Shown here: positions 1 through 6,368 of the stretch, in pieces
How positions within the stretch are numbered: position 1 is the stretch's first letter
Layout: the number at the start of each line of letters is the position of its first letter
DNA from: VAZQ01 sp035552735
Lineage (GTDB): Bacteria; Pseudomonadota; Alphaproteobacteria; Rhizobiales; Xanthobacteraceae
Direction of reading: 5' to 3'
DNA length: 8,908 nt
Assembly: GCA_035552735.1 (NCBI GenBank)
Contig: DASZKX010000258.1
Location: 1-8,908 of the forward strand
Notes under the pieces: model-generated
Seen by the model: the letters and a program-made list of their open reading frames with translations, nothing else
Told to the model about the DNA's origin: nothing
Databases searched by the model: none
Made by a program: the position numbers and the translations under genes

Positions 1-68
1 GCGTCGCAAATCGTCTCCGCGACTTTCTGGTCGCGCGAGGAGTAGCTGATGAAGATCGACGAGCTCAC
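1..68 (-). CDS. TIR-domain protein, N-terminal fragment (runs off left edge)
   Basis: Only the first 22 codons and two bases of the next are in the window. Read on the minus strand from a GTG at 68, they contain IFISYSSRDQKVAETICD, the first beta strand, box-1 SYSSRD and start of the first helix of a bacterial TIR (TIR_2-type) domain. TIR domains cleave NAD+ or make nucleotide signals, or act as adaptors; the catalytic Glu would lie outside the window. An in-frame TAG at 80-78 leaves only four codons above the GTG and no ATG, so GTG is the best start. The upstream ribosome-binding site is weak. The start lies 16 bases after the stop of the secreted Ser-rich protein gene, so it is probably the fourth gene of that operon. 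No signal peptide is seen; the TIR motif begins at residue 5, so the protein should be cytoplasmic. The rest of the protein is unknown. Confidence 0.72.
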   Translation of the reverse strand, partial: MSSSIFISYSSRDQKVAETICD

Positions 69-84
69 GATCGGCGACTACAGC

Positions 85-1266
85 CTAGAACGTGCCCCGC
101 GCCCGGCTGTACATGGACGGATCGTCCTTCGGGCCCGACGCCGACCAGATCACGCGCAGCGGCATCGGCACCTGTGGGTTGAGCCCGCGGGCTTGCGTGC
201 CGAACTGAGTGTCGAGCCACTGTTGGCACTCCGTCAGGGTCGTCTTCTCGATCTTCTGCTTGATCTCGCCGATGGTCGCGATGCCGGTTTCCGATGAAGT
301 TATCCGCTCGACGTTCTCCGACAGGCAATCGAACACGATCCGCTGCGCGCGGTAGCGCAGCGCGAATCCGTTGTCATCACGCCGAAAGGCGCCCTCGAAC
401 TTACCGATCGCGGCGTTCGACGCCTTGATGATCATCCCGTCCGCGAGCTCGCGCAGCTGATCGTCCACGAGACCGCCATGGGTCTGGTACAGGCGCTGCA
501 CGAACAGGGTCGAGCTGCGGTTCGCGGCCAAGAGCTCGGAGACCTCGAAGATGCGCCGGTAGATCGATTCGGCGGCATGCTGGATGAGATTGTCGAGATC
601 CTGCATAGGCGCGTTGCCGCGGTTGTTGCCGTCGAACAGATGCGGCAGATCGGCGGCGACCCGATCGAGGATCCGCACGCGCAGGCGCTCGGCCGACCAG
701 TTCTCGCCGAGAAAGCTTTCGAAGGTGTCGAGCTTGGCCTTCTTGAACGCCGCATCGAGCGACTGCTCGATCGCATGCTCGGTGACGTCGCCCGGCGTGG
801 TGATGCGCTTGTCCTGCTCGCGCTTAAACCGGTCGACGATGCGTTGGATCCGCCCGGTCCAGTCGCGATCGTCGTCCTTGGAGGAGGTCTGCCCGACCTT
901 GGCCAGATCCTGGGTCGAGCCCACGACGCCGAGCAGGCCGCTGGAGACCACCGATTTCAGGACCGAGGTCTGAACGCTGCTGGGCGGAGCGCCGAGCGAG
1001 GCCAGCACCCGGTCATTGCGGTCTTTCTGCGAGCTGCTCGAGCTCGAGCTGCTGTCCGAGCTCGAATCGTCGCCATTGTCATGGTGGGAGCGGGCATGAC
1101 GGGAACCGCCGCCACCCCCGAAATTGAGGCGGAGGCCGCCGCCGATCAATCCGTTGACAATCCCGCCGAACTGGGCGTGGGCCGGATCGGGACGAACGAA
1201 GCTGCCGAGCGCCAGCAAAGCGGCGCTGCAGCATGTGGTCTTCCACCAAAAAGAGGGCTTGCCCAT
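85..1266 (-). CDS. Secreted Gly/Asp/Ser-rich protein of unknown function
   Basis: A 393-residue protein I do not recognise. It opens with a good Sec signal peptide: MGKPSFWWKTT, a hydrophobic stretch CCSAALLALGSFV, then a likely cut after PDPAHA. The mature start is glycine-rich (FGGIVNGLIGGG and a GGGGGG run). A His/Asp patch and an almost pure serine run with one Asp follow (about residues 68-79). From about residue 130 on it is mostly amphipathic, charged helix with few prolines, ending in a short Pro/aromatic tail (VPMPLRVIWSASGP). Two cysteines in the C-terminal third (FDCLSEN and TECQQW) could pair in the periplasm. I chose the ATG at 1266 over one nine codons earlier (1293) because AGGTGGAG sits six bases before it and the signal peptide then has normal length. 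It lies 71 bases after the caspase-Sel1 gene and 16 before the TIR gene, suggesting an accessory, substrate or anchor of the exported caspases; that is inference from position. Confidence 0.8.
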   Translation of the reverse strand: MGKPSFWWKTTCCSAALLALGSFVRPDPAHAQFGGIVNGLIGGGLRLNFGGGGGSRHARSHHDNGDDSSSDSSSSSSSSQKDRNDRVLASLGAPPSSVQTSVLKSVVSSGLLGVVGSTQDLAKVGQTSSKDDDRDWTGRIQRIVDRFKREQDKRITTPGDVTEHAIEQSLDAAFKKAKLDTFESFLGENWSAERLRVRILDRVAADLPHLFDGNNRGNAPMQDLDNLIQHAAESIYRRIFEVSELLAANRSSTLFVQRLYQTHGGLVDDQLRELADGMIIKASNAAIGKFEGAFRRDDNGFALRYRAQRIVFDCLSENVERITSSETGIATIGEIKQKIEKTTLTECQQWLDTQFGTQARGLNPQVPMPLRVIWSASGPKDDPSMYSRARGTF

Positions 1267-1272
1267 GACGTG

Positions 1273-1280
1273 CTCCACCT
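1273..1280 (-). promoter_or_regulatory. Ribosome-binding site deciding the start of the secreted Ser-rich protein
   Basis: On the minus strand AGGTGGAG lies six bases before the ATG at 1266. It is the best Shine-Dalgarno match near any gene start in the window. It favours 1266 over the in-frame ATG at 1293, which is preceded only by GGTGAGCGGTGA. Confidence 0.6.
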
Positions 1281-1295
1281 GTGATGTCGACATTC

Positions 1296-1318
1296 ACCGC
1301 TCACCCATACCGCTCACC
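1296..1318. repeat. Short direct repeat in the gap between caspase-Sel1 and Ser-rich protein genes
   Basis: ACCGCTCACC occurs twice, at 1296-1305 and 1309-1318, separated by three bases. It lies in the 71-base gap between the stop of the caspase-Sel1 gene and the chosen start of the next gene. It may be a small duplication or a binding site; nothing shows a function. Confidence 0.4.
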
Positions 1319-1337
1319 AAAACGCGCGCGGACCGAT

Positions 1338-4112
1338 TCATCGCCTCGACTTCGTGCTCGCCTTCTGCGCCGGCTCGGACAAGCCCTGCGCGGTCTTTAT
1401 CTTCTGGTCGATCAGATCCGCGAAGGCGACCTTGTTCTTCTTGGCCTGCTGATAGACATCGACCAGGGTGGAGCGCAAATCGCCATTGTCGGAGCAGCCG
1501 CTGGTGCGCTCGATGTTGCGCATCTGCGGCTCGGTCGGGGATTCCGGACGGCCCCAATCCCAGACCCAGAGCCAGTCATGGTTGGTCCAGCTGACATCCG
1601 ACCGCCCGGAGCCGGAGCCCGAACGCCTGAAGCGACAGGTGATGGGCACATACAGCCGGCGGATCGCCACCTTCTTGGTCACCGGATCGGGCGCACCGTA
1701 ATAATGCTCCAACCGCCCGATCTCCTCCGGGGTCAAAACCGGCCGGCCCATGGCATCGGTGGCCTCACCGCTCTCGGCCATCTCGACCAGGAGATGCGCG
1801 GCGGCGATCTCATGGAACGGATTGCCCTCCTCGGTCATCGGATCGGTCAGCACCGCAAGATCGATCGCATGATAGGCGAGCCGCATGGCCTCGATCGGGT
1901 TCTTCTCCTGCCCGAGCTCGCCGTTCCGGTCGATCTGCGCGAGCGCCAGTGCGGCCTGCGGCGACCCCTGGCTCATGGCGCGTTGCAAGAGCGTGATGGC
2001 CTCGCGCTCGCCGTACTCCTGCTTGACCAGCAGGAAGCCGCGGCGCAGCCGGTCCGCGAACTCGAATTGAGCGGACGCGCTGCCCCCATAGGCGGCAAGC
2101 CGCCAATAGCGCTCCGCGATCTCGGGCTGCGGATTGAGGAGGCCGATGCCTCTTTCCATGATGCGGGCGAGGATCGCCTGCGCGTCGCTGTCGCCGGTCT
2201 CGGCCACGCGGCCGAACCAGAGCAGCGCGAGGTCGGGGTCCTGGCGCTGGCTGTTCGGGCTGTCTTCGCCGCCGCAGCCGCAGATCTTGCCCTTCCAATA
2301 GGTCATGCCGAGAAGGAACTTCGCCCGCACCGAGCCGGCATCGGCCGCGCGCTGCAGCCATTCGAGGCCGCGGCGGGGATTCTGCGCCTGCCCGCGGCCG
2401 TTGATCAGCGCGTCGCCGAGCTCGACCATCGCGGACACCGAGCCGCTTTCGGCCGACTTCGCGAACCATTCCGCCGCCTGCGCGACGTCGCGCTTCACGT
2501 CGTTGGTGCCGTCCTTGTAGTGGAGCGCCAGATTGTACATCGCGAGCGGATCGCCCTGCTGGGCCGCCCGCTTGAACAGCTCGATGGCCTGCGCGCCATT
2601 GGCCTCCACGCCGTCGCCGTTCTCGTACAACACGGCGAGATCGTTCAAAGCGCTGACATAGCCGCGCTTGGTCGCGTCGTCGTAGGACAGGCGCGCGCTG
2701 CGGAGCGCGCGCGTGCGCTCCTCGTCGTCGAGCCCCGGCCGCGAGCCGAGCTTCTGATAGGCGCGTCCCAGATTGTAGAGATAGCGGGCGATCCGCGGGT
2801 TGTCGGCCACCGCCTTGGTGCAGGCCTCGATGGCGGCGTCGGCATCGATCTTCTCCCACAGCACGCCCGGCACCTCGGGCGGCCGCGCGCGGTCCTGGTC
2901 GGAGGCCGCCAGGCGATCGCAGTCGCTGACCGACCGGTTCACCACCGTCACCGGCGCCTCGATCGGATCATCCGAGGTGAGCGCCAATTCGGAGAGCGCG
3001 CGCCGCGCCAATTCGGCGGTGCCGCAGCCATCGAACCGCCGGCGGTGGCGATCGAGCAGGTCGCGCTTTTGCAGATTCTTGATCTGATCCCAGTCCTCGA
3101 CCTCGCCGGCGCACTTGTCCTGCGCCATGTGGAAGCGCTCGCGACCGATCGAGCCCACCAGATAGAAATCGTCGACGTTGGTTCCGTTGTAGAAATAGTC
3201 CGGTTCCTGCTGGATGCCGTTGGCATTGGCGATGGAGCGCACCATCAGCTTGACGCGATCAGCAAGCTCGACCAGCGACTGCCCGGGACGCTGCAGCTCG
3301 GAGCGCAGCACATCGGTGAACAGCGAATTGCGCCCGGTATCGAAGATGCCGAGCTTCTCCACCGCCTGCTCGCCGAACGAGGCCGAGTAGAACACCAGAA
3401 AGCCGGGCGGCGGCTGGCGCACGGTCAGCAGCCGGCTGCCCGAGTCGTTGCCGCGCTTGATGGGCTTGGCATCCTGTGAATCGCTGAGGTCGGCGGCGAC
3501 CAGCGAGCGGCAGGCATCGAGGATCATGATGACGGTCTTGGGATTCTTCTCCGCCAGCCGCCGCTGGACCTCGGTCGCCGATATGCCGTTGGGAATCTCG
3601 TTCTGTTGGTAGGCATCGAGATAGTTGGGGATCCGCAGCCGCACGATGTCGGCGTTCTTGCGCTCCTGGTCGGTCAGCTGCGACTTGGTGAAGGTGAACG
3701 GGCTCTTGAGATCGGTGAACAGCAGATAATTGGTCTGGTCGGCCTCGACCCCGAATCCGTGGCCGGAGAAGAAGAAGAAGACGGTGTCTCCGCTTTCGAC
3801 GGTCTTGAGAAACGCGCTGAATTCCTTCTCGAAGGCGTCGCGGTTCTTGAGATCGGTGACGACCTTGATGTTCTTCTTGTCGAAGCCGACCTCCTCGAGG
3901 TCCTTCGCCAGATCCTTGGCGTCGTTCACGGTGCGGTCGAGGCGCTGGATGAAGCCGTCGCTGTAGCGCTCGATGCCGACCAGGAAGGCCCGGCGCGTCT
4001 CCGCCCGCGATGGCGTCGATGCCAGCGACAGTGCCGCGATCAGGGCAGCCGCCAAAGCCAGCGCGCCCGCCGAAAATCGGCGTTTTGGCGCGCCCCTGCG
4101 GGACCTGGCCAT
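1338..4112 (-). CDS. Secreted caspase-like protease with Sel1 repeats
   Basis: A 924-residue peptidase C14/metacaspase-type protein. The N-terminus has basic residues (RSRRGAPKRRFS), a hydrophobic core (AGALALAAALIAALSLAS) and a likely cut after TPSRA, so it should be exported; KRRFS only loosely resembles a Tat motif. The caspase-like domain covers about residues 39-300, starting RRAFLVGIERYSD. The catalytic His is in FFFSGHG (His118) and the Cys in ILDACRS (Cys201), so the dyad is intact. After a Cys-containing helical stretch come about six or seven Sel1/TPR-like repeats (roughly 485-750; YNLALHYKDG, MVELGDALINGRGQ, KFLLGMTYWKG), which normally bind protein partners. The tail is unusual: a Trp-rich stretch (SWTNHDWLWVWDWG) followed by a charged helix. 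The start is uncertain: GTG 4187, ATG 4178 and ATG 4160 are in frame upstream, closer to the previous stop; I prefer 4112 because it gives a normal signal peptide, although no strong ribosome-binding site precedes it. It is second in the operon, after another exported caspase. Confidence 0.9.
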   Translation of the reverse strand: MARSRRGAPKRRFSAGALALAAALIAALSLASTPSRAETRRAFLVGIERYSDGFIQRLDRTVNDAKDLAKDLEEVGFDKKNIKVVTDLKNRDAFEKEFSAFLKTVESGDTVFFFFSGHGFGVEADQTNYLLFTDLKSPFTFTKSQLTDQERKNADIVRLRIPNYLDAYQQNEIPNGISATEVQRRLAEKNPKTVIMILDACRSLVAADLSDSQDAKPIKRGNDSGSRLLTVRQPPPGFLVFYSASFGEQAVEKLGIFDTGRNSLFTDVLRSELQRPGQSLVELADRVKLMVRSIANANGIQQEPDYFYNGTNVDDFYLVGSIGRERFHMAQDKCAGEVEDWDQIKNLQKRDLLDRHRRRFDGCGTAELARRALSELALTSDDPIEAPVTVVNRSVSDCDRLAASDQDRARPPEVPGVLWEKIDADAAIEACTKAVADNPRIARYLYNLGRAYQKLGSRPGLDDEERTRALRSARLSYDDATKRGYVSALNDLAVLYENGDGVEANGAQAIELFKRAAQQGDPLAMYNLALHYKDGTNDVKRDVAQAAEWFAKSAESGSVSAMVELGDALINGRGQAQNPRRGLEWLQRAADAGSVRAKFLLGMTYWKGKICGCGGEDSPNSQRQDPDLALLWFGRVAETGDSDAQAILARIMERGIGLLNPQPEIAERYWRLAAYGGSASAQFEFADRLRRGFLLVKQEYGEREAITLLQRAMSQGSPQAALALAQIDRNGELGQEKNPIEAMRLAYHAIDLAVLTDPMTEEGNPFHEIAAAHLLVEMAESGEATDAMGRPVLTPEEIGRLEHYYGAPDPVTKKVAIRRLYVPITCRFRRSGSGSGRSDVSWTNHDWLWVWDWGRPESPTEPQMRNIERTSGCSDNGDLRSTLVDVYQQAKKNKVAFADLIDQKIKTAQGLSEPAQKASTKSRR

Positions 4113-4194
4113 GCCCGAGAACACCAGCGGTTTCAAAGAAATATTATGCCATTGCCGCATCTGCGTCACAAGCTCCATGCCGCGCACATTCCGG

Positions 4195-6054
4195 CTAGTT
4201 ACGCAGCGTTCGCGCCACCCGGAAGCCGATTTCCGCCCGCCGTTCGCCCACCACCTCCCAGCTGCGCTTGGCGGACCGCAGGTCCTTGGGCTCGTCCGAC
4301 CAGGCGCCGCCGCGGATCACGCGGCTGCTGCAATCGCCGGTGGTCCGTGGCGCGCCGTCATTGGGCAGGCCGGCGAGACTGGCGTTCCAGCAATCCTCGA
4401 CCCACTCCCACACGTTGCCATGCACGTGCAGGAGGCCGAACGGGTTGGGTTCGGAGGCGTCGGTCGCGACCGTGCGCTTCGGCGGCTGCGCCTTGGCGCT
4501 GCCGTCATAGGAATATCGCCAGTCGTAATTCGCGCGCGTGGGGGAGATGTCCTTGCCGAACCAGAATGGCGTCGAGGGGCACAAGGGCGACGTGCAGCCG
4601 CGCGCCACATATTCGCGCTCGGACTCCGACAGCAGCCGATACGGGGCGCCGGTCTTTTGCGACAGCCATTTGACGTAGGCCTGGGCATCGGTCCAGGACA
4701 CGTTGATGACCGGCCGCTTGCCGACACCCCAGCCGTAATCGCCGGGCCGGAAAGCGTTGCAGCCGCCCTCCGCCACGCAGGCGAACCATTCGTCGAAGGA
4801 AACCTCAGAGCGGCCGACCGCAAAGCTCTGGCGGATGGCGACCTGCTGCTGCGGGCCTTCATCGGAGCCCCGCTGCGGTTCGCTTGCGGGCGACCCCATG
4901 GTGAAGGAGCCCGCCGGCATCGTGACCATGACGGGGCAACCATCACATTCCTTGAAGCTGTCCTTGGGCTTCAGCGCCCGTTCCCGCTCCGGCGGCAGCG
5001 GCCCGACCGGCGCGGCCAGCGTCGGGGCCGGGGCGGTCGTCGCCGGGGGCGTGAGGGCGGCCACTCGCTGGCGCTCCGCCTCCTGCTCGAGCGCAGCAAT
5101 GCGGGCGTCGGCTTCGCTCCTGTGGGCGCCTTGCGGAAACGCGTCCGCAAACTGGCGCAAAGCGCGCACATCGGTAGTGCTCTTGAGGTAGCCCCACGCG
5201 ATCTCATCGGCGGCAGGCCCGGCGGCCACCGGCGGCGCCACCGCCCCGCCCGGCGGAACGAAGTAGAAGGCGCCGTCGATCGGAGAGCTCGACACCCAGG
5301 GCTGCTGGACGCCCTTGGTGGCGCGCTTCACCTGCAGCCCGATCTGGTTGAAGGCATCGAAGATGCCGAGACCCGGTTTGCGGATGGTGTCGGCGAGCGC
5401 CCGCGCATAGGGGCTGTTGCCGTCGGCGCCGTCCTGCGCGACGCTGCCGGGCTGCGTCGCAAAGGAGATCAACGTGCCCTGTGGGGCCTGCATCTGCGCC
5501 AGCCCGCCGCCGGTGTCGCGCATCCGATTGTTCTCGGCGTCAGGGGCTCGACCGACCCCCAAGCCGCGGCCGCCGAACGGATTGTTGCGGCACGCATCGA
5601 GGATCACGATGTTGAGCCGGGTGCCGGCGCCCTCCATCTGACGCAGCACCAGGTTGGTGTCCAGCATCTGGAAGTCGACGTCCGCCTCCTTGGTCGGATT
5701 GGCATCGACCGGGATGAGGTAGTTCTCGCCGCGGACCTGGACGCCATGGCCCGCATAGTAGAACAGCCCCACATCGGCTCCCGCCAGCTGCGCCCCGAAG
5801 GCCTGCACGGTCCGGTCGAGGGCGGACTTGTCGAGATCGATCTGGGCGCCGCCGCCCACGAGCGTGAAGCCGAGCGCCCGCAGGGTGTCGGAGAGGAGCT
5901 TGGCATCGTTGGCCGGATTCTCCAGCCGCCCGACATTGCGGTAGGCTGAATTGCCGATCACCAGGGCGACACGCTTGTCGGCGGCGAAGGCGGGCGCCGA
6001 GACGATGCTGGCGAGCAGCACCGACAGCCAAGCCAGGAACGCCAATCGACGCAT
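4195..6054 (-). CDS. Secreted caspase-like protease fused to an FGE/SUMF1-fold domain
   Basis: A 619-residue protein. The signal peptide MRRLAFLAWLSVLLASIVSA has a likely cut after APAFA, so it is periplasmic or secreted. A peptidase C14 caspase-like domain spans about residues 26-265 (RVALVIGNSAYRNV), with catalytic His103 in YYAGHG and Cys155 in ILDACRNNPF. A helical segment (AWGYLKSTTDVRALRQF, about 286-302), often seen after such caspases, and a Pro/Ala linker follow. Residues 366-616 form an FGE-sulfatase/SUMF1 domain (MPAGSFTMGS, INVSWTDAQAYVKWLS, YRLLSESEREYVAR, HGNVWEWVEDCW, RVIRGGAW, IGFRVART). The two cysteines used by true formylglycine-generating enzymes after the GGS/GGA motif are absent (GGAWSDEPKDL), so it probably binds or scaffolds rather than oxidises sulfatases. 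ATG 6054 is chosen because AAAGG lies ten bases upstream and the signal peptide starts there; an in-frame ATG at 6189 would add 45 unlikely residues. It is the first gene of the minus-strand operon. Confidence 0.92.
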   Translation of the reverse strand: MRRLAFLAWLSVLLASIVSAPAFAADKRVALVIGNSAYRNVGRLENPANDAKLLSDTLRALGFTLVGGGAQIDLDKSALDRTVQAFGAQLAGADVGLFYYAGHGVQVRGENYLIPVDANPTKEADVDFQMLDTNLVLRQMEGAGTRLNIVILDACRNNPFGGRGLGVGRAPDAENNRMRDTGGGLAQMQAPQGTLISFATQPGSVAQDGADGNSPYARALADTIRKPGLGIFDAFNQIGLQVKRATKGVQQPWVSSSPIDGAFYFVPPGGAVAPPVAAGPAADEIAWGYLKSTTDVRALRQFADAFPQGAHRSEADARIAALEQEAERQRVAALTPPATTAPAPTLAAPVGPLPPERERALKPKDSFKECDGCPVMVTMPAGSFTMGSPASEPQRGSDEGPQQQVAIRQSFAVGRSEVSFDEWFACVAEGGCNAFRPGDYGWGVGKRPVINVSWTDAQAYVKWLSQKTGAPYRLLSESEREYVARGCTSPLCPSTPFWFGKDISPTRANYDWRYSYDGSAKAQPPKRTVATDASEPNPFGLLHVHGNVWEWVEDCWNASLAGLPNDGAPRTTGDCSSRVIRGGAWSDEPKDLRSAKRSWEVVGERRAEIGFRVARTLRN

Positions 6055-6064
6055 TTTGGGGACG

Positions 6065-6069
6065 CCTTT
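6065..6069 (-). promoter_or_regulatory. Probable ribosome-binding site of the caspase-FGE gene
   Basis: Minus-strand AAAGG ten bases before ATG 6054. The spacing is slightly long, but it is the only purine-rich match there. It supports 6054 over the longer in-frame start at 6189. Confidence 0.4.
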
Positions 6070-6332
6070 CAGCCTTGTGCGGGACTTAGGTGCCTCAAGA
6101 TTCGCAAGAGTCGTTCGGGCTCGTTGGCGGTGGGATTCACCGGGGATTTTCCATGTTTGGCTGTGGTCTTCAAGCACAATTTGCGGCAACTGGCTACCTA
6201 CACCGGCGGATGCGGCGCGTTAATTTTTGGTCATGCAGCCGTTAATCATGCCATGAGCGGTGCGGCGCGGGAATTGAGCATTCGCTCGCCGGCTTGCGCC
6301 CGGTTCGGCCGGCGGCGATCATGCGGCTTCCG

Positions 6333-6353
6333 GCCGGTCCGAGGCGGACCGGC
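6333..6353 (+). promoter_or_regulatory. Perfect 9-bp hairpin just upstream of the TIR-STAND start
   Basis: GCCGGTCCG, a three-base AGG loop, and CGGACCGGC form an uninterrupted nine-base-pair stem. It ends 15 bases before ATG 6369, next to the likely ribosome-binding region (GGGG at 6362-6365). No T-run follows, so it is not a typical terminator. It could be an operator palindrome or a translational hairpin. If translation instead starts at the in-frame ATG 6321, it lies inside the coding region. Confidence 0.45.
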
Positions 6354-6368
6354 GCCGGATTGGGGCTG

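Larger units (their letters stand above)
6055..6368. promoter_or_regulatory. Divergent intergenic region between caspase operon and TIR-STAND gene
   Basis: These 314 bases separate two divergent starts, so promoters for both must lie here unless the genes are transcribed from elsewhere. I could not find a convincing -35/-10 pair on either strand. The most AT-rich part is about 6218-6250, where CGTTAAT occurs twice (6218-6224 and 6240-6246, 22 bases apart, about two helical turns), which could be a promoter core or a binding site. Nearer the STAND gene is a perfect nine-base hairpin. No RNA gene or credible small gene was recognised. Confidence 0.5.

Noticed and set aside
49..297. 82-codon plus-strand frame beginning near the left edge
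   Set aside because: It lies antisense to the TIR gene start and the end of the Ser-rich protein gene; its composition is typical of a shadow frame.
1267..1337. Terminator between the caspase-Sel1 and Ser-rich protein genes
   Set aside because: No stable stem followed by a T-run is present on the minus strand; the gap holds only a short direct repeat and the ribosome-binding site.
1281..3479. 732-codon open frame on the plus strand
   Set aside because: It is antisense to the caspase-Sel1 gene. The opposite frame has clear caspase and Sel1 motifs and a signal peptide; this one shows no domain and is a product of high-GC codon bias.
4195..4500. Diversity-generating retroelement variable region at the FGE domain end
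   Set aside because: FGE/lectin-fold domains can be such targets, but I saw no template repeat, reverse transcriptase or enrichment of adenine-containing codons at the C-terminus.
3973..5949. 658-codon open frame on the plus strand
   Set aside because: It is antisense to the caspase-FGE gene, with Arg/Gly/Ala-rich composition and no recognisable motif.
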